The position numbers were made by a program, and so were the translations under genes. A DNA stretch of 58,887 nucleotides, from the NCBI GenBank assembly GCA_025934375.1, contig JAICYD010000030.1, forward strand, positions 1-58,887, written 5' to 3'. Below, piece after piece: positions 1 to 8,617 of the stretch. The DNA comes from Streptosporangiaceae bacterium (lineage in GTDB: Bacteria; Actinomycetota; Actinomycetes; Streptosporangiales; Streptosporangiaceae). Below the pieces are notes generated by a model that was not told the origin of the DNA, made no database searches, and saw nothing but the letters and a program-made list of their open reading frames with translations. Position 1 is the first letter of the stretch. Each line of letters begins with the position of its first letter.

Positions 1-3000
1 GCCCAGGAGCCGCCGGCGTCCGCGTCACTCTCGCCCGGCATCCCCTGGTCGAAGGTGATGCCGTTGAAGATCGACACGTCGTAGCTGCGCACGGGCGCGT
101 TGTTCGGGCAGGCTCCGGTGCCGGGCCCGTTGGGGGCGGCGGGCGGCGCCTTGCCGGTGGTGGTGAGCGACGGGAACGCGGTCGTTCCGCTCGCAGCGGT
201 GCTCGCCGGGGCCGTCCGGTCGGGCAGCGACTCCAGGGCGTTCGGTCCGGAGGAGTGCAGCGTGTTCATCACCCGGAAGATGCCCCAGGCGCCGCTGTCC
301 AGCTCCAGGCTGCGGCCGGAGTAGTAGAGGTAGTCGCCGGGCAGGTGACGGTCGCCGCCCGCGCCTCCGTCGATGACGTAGTCCATCTTCTCGGAGATGC
401 CGGCCGTGCCCGCGTCGGTAAGCGTGCCATTCGGGTCGAAGCGCTCCTCGGCGAACCGGTGACCGGTGATCCGCAGGTCACCGACCTGCTCGTCCAGGCC
501 GACCTGCCTGATGACCACGGGGTCGCCCACGTAGGCCTTCAGCAATGGTGTCGGCGGGTCGCCGTGCGCGACCGAGGAGAACACGTACGGATCGTTGGCG
601 GTGCCGACCGGCGTGCAGTCGACCTCGTCCGCGCCGGCGGGTTCCTCGTGGGCCTCCAAGCCCATGCTGTAGTTGCCGACCCCGTCCGGGACGCTGACGT
701 CCTCATCGGCGGGGATGGGAGTATTAGCGGCGTTCGGATCTCGGTTGATCAGCGGCGCCGCTCTCAGGTTGAAGCTGGCCATCTCGCAGCCTTGTGGCGA
801 ACCACTGCTCCTGATGCCGGTGTGCTGCCAGAGCACGAACTCGCGGAAGTCGCCCTTCTCACCGAAGCCCACTGAGCCGGTGGTGTAGACGTCGGCACTC
901 GGGCCGCTGCGGATCAGCGCCCCGGTCACCGGGTCATGGAAGGTCGCGCCCTTGGGCTCGATGATGTGCGCGCCGAACAGGCCGTGACCCCAGGAGCTGA
1001 GCGCGTCCACGTGGTCGTGGAAGAAGACCGTCCCGTCGTCGACGTCGCTGTACCAGCGGTACTGCACGAACTCGACTCCGGTCCGCTCGCCGGACGCGTG
1101 CGCGTTGGCCAGCGGCGCGTTCAGCGTCAGCGTGTGGCCGCTGATCGCGGTGATCTTGGTGACCACCTCAGTGTCGGGCAGGCCCTGGCCGACCTCGACG
1201 CTGATCCCCGGGCGCAGGCCCGTGGTGCTGGCGACCGAGATCTGCGTCGCGCCGGCTCGCGCGGCCGCGGCCAGCGTGGTCTCGCCATTCTCGCCGGCGG
1301 CGATCGGCCGGACCGACTGCTCGTAGGACATGCCGGTGATCACGCCGTCCGAGGCCTGCGGGTCGAACTGCACGAAGTGGATGTGGATGTTGGCCTTGCG
1401 GAAGACGTTCTCCTCGCTGGTGGCCTCAAAAGGCGCTGCCGTCGACGGGTTCATGTTGTTGGTCAGCGTCAGCGCCAGGCAGTCGCCGACATCGGACCTC
1501 AGCGCTAGCGGCTGCGCGGGCTTGGCGCCGCTTTGCACCGCCGCCACGTCCTCGTTCAGGACGAAGACCTCGCCGTTGGGGTCCGTCATCGGGTCGATGG
1601 GGGTCCCGTTGGCGGTTCTTCCGCTGTCGGTCTGGTCCAGGATGGGAGTGGAGATGGCGGTGATGTTGTAGTTGTGCACCGGCGCGCCTGCCGGGCATAG
1701 TCCATCGGGACGGGTCGAACTGGTCGTGTTACCGAGCCAGGGCGCCCCGCTGTGGCCGTTGGGCGAGAACGGCGGTCTCATGCCCAAGTGGGGTTGCATC
1801 AGCGGCCACGCGTACCTCCCGTTGCTGGGATCGAACATGATCTGCGGTCGCTGCCCGGGGTTGGGGGCGGTGTAGTTGGCCCAGGAACGGGTGTCCTCCG
1901 GCTCGCCCAGGTAGACCGGCGCGGTCGCCGTGCCGCTCTTGACCCAGTTCCACACCGTCGCGTCCTGCGCGTCCAGCCGGACGCCGGGCGGCGGGAGCTG
2001 GCCCTCGACCAGGCTTTCCAGGGAGACCTGGGTATTCGGGTTGGTCAGCTGGGCCTGCGGGACGACGGTCTTGCCCCCGATGACCTTGCCGATCAGGCCG
2101 GCCGAGTTGACCGCGGCGGGCTTGGCCGCCCGGCCCGGCACCCCGGCCAGGTTCGACTGGGCGGTGTCGAAGACCCGGATGAAGCCCAGCATCCCCGAGT
2201 CATAGTGAGCGGCGATGTGGCAGTGGAACAGGAAGTCGCCCGCGGCCTGCTGGCAGCCGCCGGCCCCGCACTCGGTCTCCAGGTCGTAGGACTCGCCCGG
2301 CTCGATCGTCTGCGAGTCGAGCCTGATCGAGTCCTTGGTGACCGGCGGGAACTTCTCCAGCCCGCCCGAGATGTCGGGGTTGGTGGCCCCGGGGTTGCGG
2401 ACCCAGCGGATGCCGCCGCCGTGCTCATGGAAGACGTGGCCCATCTCCGCGCCGGCGTTGATCAGGCGAATCTTGTAGGGGTCGCCCACGTACAGCTCCG
2501 GCCGGGGCGTGGCCATGTCGCCGTTGGTGTACGAGCCGTAGTCCTGTGCCTCGTCGGGAGTGAAGCCGGCGTTCTTCTGGGTGACTTCACGCTCGTAGAA
2601 GCACTCGCTGCGGTAGTTGATCGCCTTGCTGCACGGCCGGTAGGCGTCGGAGAACTTGTCCACCACGGGCAGCTCGCAACCAGCCGGGGAGACCCCGGCC
2701 GCCGACTGGACTTCACCCTCGGCGGTGTTGCAGGTGGCGCCGGCCTTCTCGTAGATCTGCCGGTACCCTTCGTCGCCGACCTCGTGGAACAGCAGCGCGA
2801 ACTCGCGGAAGCTGGGACCGGACGGCATCTTGATGGTCGCGTCCCAGCCGCTTTGCAGAGGCGCGTTGTTGTTGTTGGGGTCCAGCCACTGCGACCCGGG
2901 CGGCTCGGCGATGATCGCGCCGAACAGGCCGTGGCCCTGGAGTTGCCGGATGTCGCCGGTGGAGTGGAACACGTGTGCTCCCTCGCCCAGCGCCGGGTCC

Positions 3001-4037
3001 AGGTAGACGGTGTAGCTCGCCGTCTTCCCCGGGGCCGCGGTGTTATCGGTGTTCTTGCCGACCGCGCTGGACACGTCGGCGGCGGACAGGCCCGGCAGCC
3101 CGTCGGCGTTCCAGGCGATGTTCTCCGGTGCGGTGCGCACCAGGGCACCGTTGCAGTCCGGCGGCCCGTCGCAGGTGTCACCCACGTTCTCGATGGGCGG
3201 CTGGTCCATGGCCTGGACCCCGAAGGTGGTCGCGTTGGTGAGGTTGACCGTGACGCAGTCACCCTCGTGGCCGCGGATCACCAGCGGCTGGATCGGGTCG
3301 TCCTTCAGGCCGCTCGAGACCTGCCCGGACGCCTCCTCGGCGCGCACCGCGGAGATGTTGGAGTTGAGCACGTACATGAACGAGTTCGGGTCGTGCGTTC
3401 CGTACCTGTTCAAGGTCATGTCGACGTTGATGGCCGAGACGTTGAACGTGTCGTGCGGCGCGGTCACGCAGGGGTTCGCGGTGGCGGTAGCCGCCGCGGC
3501 AGTGCCCGCGCTGGGGCTGGCGCTGGCCATGCCGCTGGTGGCCGCGGACAAGCCGAGGAGCGCCATGACCGATCCGACATAGACGAACCTCGGCAGCCGG
3601 TGCTTGCGCTCGTCGGTAAGCAGCGGCTCACCGGGGTGTTCTTCTCGCCAGCGGCCGAACGCGAACGCGGTCGCGAATAGCACCGGAAACCCGATCGCCG
3701 CGTCGGTGAGGGCGGCGCTGACCCCGAAGCCGGCCATCGCCAGCGTGAAGGCGAGCGAGACCAGCGCGGCCTTGTTCAGGGCGCGCGCCCAGCCGCGTCC
3801 ACCCAGGTCCATCATGGACGCGATTGAGATGCCTGCCCACGCCGCCAGTACCGCCAGCGGCACGGCGATCAGGAAGTCCGGTGGCCCGGTGGTCGATCCG
3901 CGGGCCACTGGATCGGCGAGGGCGAGGGCGAGCAGACGGGGGCCGGCCAGGCTGATGACGCTCAGCATGAGCGCCAGCAGGGCCGTCTCCCCGGTCCGCC
4001 GCGCACGCGCGCGCGGGAATCTGGTGACTGATGACAT
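1..4037 (-). CDS. Membrane-anchored giant multicopper oxidase (C-terminus beyond the window)
   Basis: Reading leftwards from ATG at 4037 (RBS AGGAAGG just upstream), one frame stays open to the window edge, giving at least 1345 residues. Residues 1-175 hold about four hydrophobic segments with an Arg-rich start. An Ala/Ser-rich stretch then leads into cupredoxin domains. Copper-site motifs are visible: HVFHSTGD and QGHGLFG (about 352-375), GHVFHEHG (about 535), FHCHIAAHYDSGM (about 600-615, type 1/type 3 cluster), NIHIHFVQFD (about 880) and VFFHDH with WGHGLFG (about 1003-1022). A later equivalent of the HCH motif, near 1235, reads DYLYYSG and has lost its ligands. The many domains and HxHFVQFD/FFHDH motifs resemble MnxG-type manganese-oxidising MCOs; the substrate (Mn, Cu or phenolics) is inferred only. 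It probably shares an operon with the Met-rich gene upstream. Confidence 0.88.
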   Translation of the reverse strand, partial: MSSVTRFPRARARRTGETALLALMLSVISLAGPRLLALALADPVARGSTTGPPDFLIAVPLAVLAAWAGISIASMMDLGGRGWARALNKAALVSLAFTLAMAGFGVSAALTDAAIGFPVLFATAFAFGRWREEHPGEPLLTDERKHRLPRFVYVGSVMALLGLSAATSGMASASPSAGTAAAATATANPCVTAPHDTFNVSAINVDMTLNRYGTHDPNSFMYVLNSNISAVRAEEASGQVSSGLKDDPIQPLVIRGHEGDCVTVNLTNATTFGVQAMDQPPIENVGDTCDGPPDCNGALVRTAPENIAWNADGLPGLSAADVSSAVGKNTDNTAAPGKTASYTVYLDPALGEGAHVFHSTGDIRQLQGHGLFGAIIAEPPGSQWLDPNNNNAPLQSGWDATIKMPSGPSFREFALLFHEVGDEGYRQIYEKAGATCNTAEGEVQSAAGVSPAGCELPVVDKFSDAYRPCSKAINYRSECFYEREVTQKNAGFTPDEAQDYGSYTNGDMATPRPELYVGDPYKIRLINAGAEMGHVFHEHGGGIRWVRNPGATNPDISGGLEKFPPVTKDSIRLDSQTIEPGESYDLETECGAGGCQQAAGDFLFHCHIAAHYDSGMLGFIRVFDTAQSNLAGVPGRAAKPAAVNSAGLIGKVIGGKTVVPQAQLTNPNTQVSLESLVEGQLPPPGVRLDAQDATVWNWVKSGTATAPVYLGEPEDTRSWANYTAPNPGQRPQIMFDPSNGRYAWPLMQPHLGMRPPFSPNGHSGAPWLGNTTSSTRPDGLCPAGAPVHNYNITAISTPILDQTDSGRTANGTPIDPMTDPNGEVFVLNEDVAAVQSGAKPAQPLALRSDVGDCLALTLTNNMNPSTAAPFEATSEENVFRKANIHIHFVQFDPQASDGVITGMSYEQSVRPIAAGENGETTLAAAARAGATQISVASTTGLRPGISVEVGQGLPDTEVVTKITAISGHTLTLNAPLANAHASGERTGVEFVQYRWYSDVDDGTVFFHDHVDALSSWGHGLFGAHIIEPKGATFHDPVTGALIRSGPSADVYTTGSVGFGEKGDFREFVLWQHTGIRSSGSPQGCEMASFNLRAAPLINRDPNAANTPIPADEDVSVPDGVGNYSMGLEAHEEPAGADEVDCTPVGTANDPYVFSSVAHGDPPTPLLKAYVGDPVVIRQVGLDEQVGDLRITGHRFAEERFDPNGTLTDAGTAGISEKMDYVIDGGAGGDRHLPGDYLYYSGRSLELDSGAWGIFRVMNTLHSSGPNALESLPDRTAPASTAASGTTAFPSLTTTGKAPPAAPNGPGTGACPNNAPVRSYDVSIFNGITFDQGMPGESDADAGGSW

Positions 4038-4110
4038 GAACCTTCCTCTCAGCTGCTGGCGCGCGGATTCGCGCCAGGTTGGGATGGGCGGGATGGGCGT
4101 GAGGTCCCCG

Positions 4111-4782
4111 TTACATGTGCATCCCGGCAGGTGCCTGGCCGTTGGTGTTGACCGGCATGGATATCGTCCGGCCGCCGCGCGACCAGTGCAGGGTCAGGTT
4201 CTTGATGTCGGCGGCCTGGACATCGAAATAGAGGTCCACGGTCGCGGCGAATCCCGGCTGGAGGTTCCCCCACGCCGGCTGACTGCTGTGCTCCTGGCCG
4301 TTGACCTGCCAGGTCTTGCCGCCCGCGCCGGACAGGGTGAAATCGGTCGTGCTGTACTTCTGCACGCGACTGGTGACGTTGTTCAGGTCGACTTCGACGC
4401 GCAGCCGGTCATCGCCGGCCGGCTGCATGCCGGGCATCATGCTGTCGGGCATTTGGAATTGGCTTGCGTCTCCCGGCGCAGGCGCCGCGGCCTGTCCGGG
4501 CACGTTCGCCGACGCAGGCGCCCCCGAGCCGTCCACGTCGTTGCTCATCCACAGCATCGTGTCGACGGACAGCGAGAGGCCGCCGGCCTGGTTGGGGTGG
4601 CTGGCGAGGTCGGCCGCGGCCTGGCCCTGCCGGGACCCCAGGACCAGCAGGCCCAGCGCCACGACCAGCAGCGCCAGGGGCACTGGCACCCAGCGCAGGC
4701 CCCGCAGCCGGGCGGGCGGGGCTGGCTTGTCCTTCTTCTGGGAGCTACTTACCGCTGGCGCGCGCGTTTTAACGGCCGGCAT
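4111..4782 (-). CDS. Met-rich membrane-anchored extracytoplasmic protein, partner of the multicopper oxidase
   Basis: The 223-residue protein has a Lys/Pro-rich cytoplasmic head, one transmembrane or signal-anchor segment at about 31-50 (LALLVVALGLLVLG), and a soluble domain of about 170 residues. The domain looks like a beta-sandwich of the DUF4352/telokin kind, ending in strands with a conserved-looking HWSRGGRT. Two Met clusters, MPDSMMPGMQ in the middle and the terminal GMHM, look like soft-metal sites for Cu(I). The gene starts at ATG 4782 with AAAGGAC upstream and ends 73 bp before the oxidase, on the same strand. A role in copper delivery or oxidase maturation is inferred from the motifs and position; no named family was recognised with certainty. 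Confidence 0.8.
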   Translation of the reverse strand: MPAVKTRAPAVSSSQKKDKPAPPARLRGLRWVPVPLALLVVALGLLVLGSRQGQAAADLASHPNQAGGLSLSVDTMLWMSNDVDGSGAPASANVPGQAAAPAPGDASQFQMPDSMMPGMQPAGDDRLRVEVDLNNVTSRVQKYSTTDFTLSGAGGKTWQVNGQEHSSQPAWGNLQPGFAATVDLYFDVQAADIKNLTLHWSRGGRTISMPVNTNGQAPAGMHM

Positions 4783-5246
4783 TTCACAGTCCTTTCATGG
4801 CGGATCCGGGCATGGCGAGACGACCAGGCCGCCTGATAAAAACGGCTGACAATGGGATGATTAGCTAGGCGGCCTCGAGGGGGAAACAGCGACGCTGCTG
4901 CGATGCAAACATTCGATGGGTATGACTCTTATTCCGATTTATCGCGAGATAAGCTCGGTAATTCGGGGTCGCTGCTTTTACAACTTTTACCTGCAGGTAG
5001 CCCGCCTGATTGAACTTTGAAGGATCCTTCGTATACAGTCAATACCAGGCGTTAATCGTCCCAGTGAACCTCCCACTGCCAATCAACCCGCAGCTAAGGG
5101 GCCCTTTTCAGGCCGCGCGGGGTTGATCCGGGTGGCGCCCATCGTGGCCGGCGGTAACGGCACGCCGAGAACCCGGGGCGCCACCCCGGAATGCGTGAGG
5201 AAGCCCCTCAGGGGTCGCTACTGGCCCGGACCGGGCCGGCTTCGGG
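4783..5246. other. 464-bp intergenic region with promoter DNA and terminator hairpins
   Basis: No convincing gene is seen. The part next to 4782 (about 4840-5060) is clearly richer in A and T than its surroundings and should hold the promoter of the leftward Met-rich/oxidase operon. It contains the perfect 12-bp palindrome GAAGGATCCTTC at 5019-5030, directly followed by GTATAC, a possible operator. The right part holds the hairpins listed separately, downstream of the PL4 gene. Confidence 0.6.
5130..5186 (-). terminator. Stem-loop downstream of the PL4/GH28 operon
   Basis: GGGTGGCGCC at 5130-5139 pairs with GGCGCCACCC at 5177-5186 across a 37-nt loop that can itself pair partly. A second small hairpin, CCCCTCAGGGG, lies at 5204-5214. 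Both follow the stop of the leftward PL4 gene at 5247. There is no clear U tract, as is common in actinomycetes. Confidence 0.5.
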
Positions 5247-6917
5247 TCAGTACATCTCCACGCAGTCGTAGCTGATGCCGGGGCTGAGGTAGCCGCCGAG
5301 GCCGGCCGAGCCGCTGATGACGGTGATCGCCATGGTGTTCACGCCGACGACGAGGGCGCTGGCGGGCACGTTATAGGTGTACAGGGCGTTGTTGCCCCGG
5401 TAGGTGCCGATGGTCAGGCTGCGCGAGCTCGGCTGGCTGGACGCCGCCGGGGCCGGGGACGTCCAGCTGTTGACGGTGATCTGCGGGCGCCCGCCGCCGT
5501 AGGCGGCGGTGATGCCGATCCGCACGGTGCGCGCCGCGATCTGGCTCGAGGACAGCGTGAAGCGGACGGTCGTGGGGTTGTTGATCTCTTTCCACTGGTA
5601 GGCGGGGAAGTCGCTGACGGCGCTGCTGCCCACGGTGTAGGTCACCGGTCCCCAGCTCGCCATCCGGGTGTCGGAGGGATGCATCGTGGTGAGGTTGGCC
5701 CAGTTCTTGAAGTTCGTGGGGGCGCCGGTCCAGGTCCCGATGCGGAAGACCGGGCTGGCCGGGGTGACCCACGCCGAGTCGATGTTCTGGCCGCCGACGG
5801 TGGCGCCCGCCGTGACCGTGACGTTCCGGGTGGCGACGGCCAGCTCGTCCTGGTACAGCGTCTGGACATACTGGCCTGGCTTCATCGCGGGGCTGGAGAA
5901 GTCACCGTTGGTTCCGGTGCCGCACCAGTACTGGGCGGTGGAGTTGGCGAAGGCGACAGTAGCGGTCGCGCCGCTGGCCACCCCGGCCGCGGCCCCGACC
6001 ACGAACCCGCGCTGGGCGCTGCCCGTCGCGCCCGCCAGCCCGAGGCCGTACATGAAGCTCATGTCGGGCGCGGCGGGCGCGGACGCGCCCGCCACCATCA
6101 GCGCGTACGGCCCGTACAGGACGCCGAGCCGCTGCGCCACGGTGTCGTTATGGCCGGACCACATGTAGTTGTAGACCTCCACCGAGGCGCTGGTCCCCTG
6201 CTGCTCGATGTCGCGGAAGAACGGCCCGCCGGAACTGCTCTCCCGGGTTCCGTAGGCCATGTACACGCCGAGGCCGCCGCCGGTGACGCCGCGCGGCGTC
6301 AGGTTCCTCGCCTGGCGGTTGGAGTAGTACTTCGACCGCGTCTGGCCGTTGACCAGGTCGATGTCGGTCGATTCGATCGCGGTCCCGCCGTTGACGTCGG
6401 ACGGCGCGTTGATGGTGGACAGGATGCCGCGGTTCAGGTACTGGATCCAGCGCAGCTCACCGGCGCCTGAGGCCACGTGGGTGGCCATGTAGACGGTGTT
6501 CTGCCCGTTGACCGCCACGTAGTAGTGGTGCAGCGTGCCGCTGCCGTACCAGGTGGAGGTGGACGCGGTGATGATGATGGCGTTCCCGGTCTGCTGTGCG
6601 CTCACGGTGGGGCTGGGCAGGCCCGACTCCACGTGCGACTCGTTGGTCCCGGACGGCTGCAGCTCGGTGCCGTTGATGTTCAGCGATGTCATGCCGCCGG
6701 TGCTCTGGCGGATCTTGAACACGAGGCCGGCACCGGTGGTGACCGTGTAGAACCCGCCGCTGCTCGTGAAGCCGAACGAGGCTGCTGTGGCGGCCGGCGC
6801 GAGAATCCCGTCGGCCGCCGCCGCGCCGAGCCCGATCACCAGCCCGCCGGCCCCGGCGCGGGTGAGGAACTGACGGCGGGCGACCGACCGGGGCCCAGGC
6901 TGGGCTGGTGTGGACAT
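5247..6917 (-). CDS. Secreted rhamnogalacturonan lyase, PL4 family
   Basis: 556 residues. A Tat-type signal (RRQFLTRAG at about 14-22, then a hydrophobic Gly/Ala run) indicates folded export. The mature start GGFYTVTTGAGLVFKIRQ is typical of the PL4 super-sandwich domain. TRSKYYSN and MWSGHNDT carry the Lys and His that match the catalytic Lys/His pair known for PL4. A short fibronectin-like linker is followed by a C-terminal carbohydrate-binding-like domain from about residue 389 (FRIGTWTG, then MHPSD). The enzyme would cleave the rhamnose-galacturonate backbone of pectin RG-I by beta-elimination. It lies 8 bp behind the GH28 gene, whose stop region supplies its RBS (GAGGT), so the two are co-transcribed. 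Confidence 0.85.
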   Translation of the reverse strand: MSTPAQPGPRSVARRQFLTRAGAGGLVIGLGAAAADGILAPAATAASFGFTSSGGFYTVTTGAGLVFKIRQSTGGMTSLNINGTELQPSGTNESHVESGLPSPTVSAQQTGNAIIITASTSTWYGSGTLHHYYVAVNGQNTVYMATHVASGAGELRWIQYLNRGILSTINAPSDVNGGTAIESTDIDLVNGQTRSKYYSNRQARNLTPRGVTGGGLGVYMAYGTRESSSGGPFFRDIEQQGTSASVEVYNYMWSGHNDTVAQRLGVLYGPYALMVAGASAPAAPDMSFMYGLGLAGATGSAQRGFVVGAAAGVASGATATVAFANSTAQYWCGTGTNGDFSSPAMKPGQYVQTLYQDELAVATRNVTVTAGATVGGQNIDSAWVTPASPVFRIGTWTGAPTNFKNWANLTTMHPSDTRMASWGPVTYTVGSSAVSDFPAYQWKEINNPTTVRFTLSSSQIAARTVRIGITAAYGGGRPQITVNSWTSPAPAASSQPSSRSLTIGTYRGNNALYTYNVPASALVVGVNTMAITVISGSAGLGGYLSPGISYDCVEMY

Positions 6918-6925
6918 CTGCTACC

Positions 6926-8428
6926 TCACAGGCCAGGGAAGGAGGGGAAACTGCACGAAGGGACGCTGCCGCTGCCGGAGATCGCCGAGACGGTGACGTT
7001 GGTGCCCGACGGCTTGAGGTTGGTGTCGAAGGTCCCGATGTTGGCGTTCTGCGCGGTCGTCGAGGTCGCGTCGAAGCTGACGTTCTCCAGGGTGAGGCCG
7101 AGCGGGACCGATGAGCTGAAGCCCTCGAGCACGGACTTGGCACTGGATGCCGAGCTGACCGACTTGGCGCCGTCCACCACGATGTTCTGGTAGTTAGGGA
7201 TGTGGCTGCCGTTGCCCGAGGAGTAGAACGGGTCGATGTCCAGGAGCGTCTTGACCCCGGTCAGGCAGATCCCTTCGTACGTGACCGTCGAGACCAGCCC
7301 GCCCACGCTTGAGTAGCTCTTGATCCGCATGCCGTTGTTGCTGCTGCTGGTGATGCCGGAGCTGTCGGTTCCGCTGAGGGTGTCGTTCTTGAACAGGATG
7401 TTGCTGACGCCCGCGTTGGTCTCGCTGCCGATCGAGATTCCGTGCGTGCCGTAGAAGTGGCTGTTCTCGATCGTCATGTTCTGCGCGGCCTGATTGCCCC
7501 CCTTGACGGCCACCCCGTCGTCGCCGTCGTTGATGTAGGAGTTGTTGATGGTGACGTTCGTGCCGCTGGGGTCGATGCCGTCGGTGTTGCGGGCATTTGC
7601 CGGGGTCTTGATCCGCAGCCCCCAGACGGTGAAGCCGTTGCCGCCGTTGAAGACAAGGTGGAAGTTCGGCGAGTTGGTCAGGCTGAGGTCGAAGACGGTG
7701 AAGTTGTTCACGCCGTTGGACTGGATCAGCCGCGGGTTGTTCTGCGATCCCCCGCTGCTCTTGGCCGTGTTGGCCAGGTCCCACCACGTGACGCTCTGGC
7801 CGACCAGGTCGAGGTCGCCGCGGCCGTCGATGAGCCCCTGCCCGGCGCTGCCCGCCGTTCCCATGATCGCGGCGTTCGCGCCGTTGACCGTGATGAACGG
7901 CTTACACCCGCCGCCGCTGCTGGCGACCGTACCGCAGGTCGGCTTGCCGGATACCTGGTAGTTGGCGGCATTGCGAGACGCGAACAGCGTGACGCCGGTG
8001 TTTATCACCAGCACCTCACTGCCGCCGACAGTCAGCGGACCGGACAGGAAGGCCTTGTTGGAGCCGCTCGCGGCGAGCACCACGGCCTTGCCCGACCCGG
8101 CGCAGCCGTTCAGCGCGGACTGGATGCGGGAGGTGTCCGGCGGGCTCGACTCGGCCGCGCTGCTGAACTGCCGGTTGCTGGTGGCCAGCGACGAGGTCAC
8201 TGTCGCGCAGGTCGCCGGAATGGACGGCTGGCTCACCGAGCGGGTGTCTCCGGTGGCCAGGGTCGCGGCCGCCGCGGGGCGCGCGACGGCGACGATGAGC
8301 GCGATGGCGAGCAGCGCGGCGGCCACGGCCGCGGTGCCGAGCGCGGCGGGGCCGGCCGTGCCGGGCTCGCCCGGCCGGATCGACCGCGTGCGGGCATGAG
8401 GTGAACCCAGGGACCAGATATTCATCAT
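6926..8428 (-). CDS. Secreted polygalacturonase, GH28 family
   Basis: 500 residues with a long N-terminal signal or anchor (hydrophobic run at about 28-50, cleavage near PAAAA). The parallel beta-helix shows all GH28 signatures in order: NTDGID (about 280), DGDDGVAVKGG (about 300), GTHGISIGSE (about 326) and MRIKSY (about 366). These contain the three catalytic Asp, the His and the Arg-Lys pair, so it should be active on the galacturonan of pectin. The start is the first ATG of two (8428), with GAGAGG upstream. It is the first gene of the leftward pair GH28-PL4, which suggests joint attack on homogalacturonan and RG-I. Confidence 0.9.
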   Translation of the reverse strand: MMNIWSLGSPHARTRSIRPGEPGTAGPAALGTAAVAAALLAIALIVAVARPAAAATLATGDTRSVSQPSIPATCATVTSSLATSNRQFSSAAESSPPDTSRIQSALNGCAGSGKAVVLAASGSNKAFLSGPLTVGGSEVLVINTGVTLFASRNAANYQVSGKPTCGTVASSGGGCKPFITVNGANAAIMGTAGSAGQGLIDGRGDLDLVGQSVTWWDLANTAKSSGGSQNNPRLIQSNGVNNFTVFDLSLTNSPNFHLVFNGGNGFTVWGLRIKTPANARNTDGIDPSGTNVTINNSYINDGDDGVAVKGGNQAAQNMTIENSHFYGTHGISIGSETNAGVSNILFKNDTLSGTDSSGITSSSNNGMRIKSYSSVGGLVSTVTYEGICLTGVKTLLDIDPFYSSGNGSHIPNYQNIVVDGAKSVSSASSAKSVLEGFSSSVPLGLTLENVSFDATSTTAQNANIGTFDTNLKPSGTNVTVSAISGSGSVPSCSFPSFPGL

Positions 8429-8617
8429 CGACCGACCTCTCTATCCGAGCATCTATGTGCTGGTGCGAGCGATTGTGTGCGTTAACAATCAGGCGGTCAA
8501 CAGCCGTCGGCCCCGTCCGGCCTGGAAGCGGGGCGATGACGCTCCGGCATCATCGCCGGGCCTGGACAGACACCGGACCGCCGGCGGCGCCGCATAATCG
8601 GTGCCGCTTCGAAACTT

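Noticed and set aside
1752..3680. 642-codon open frame on the plus strand
   Set aside because: It is antisense to the multicopper oxidase, has V/R/D-rich shadow composition and no RBS or recognisable domain.
4801..5060. Search for a riboswitch or small RNA in the A/T-richer intergenic region
   Set aside because: Only a 12-bp palindrome was found; no conserved riboswitch core was recognised.
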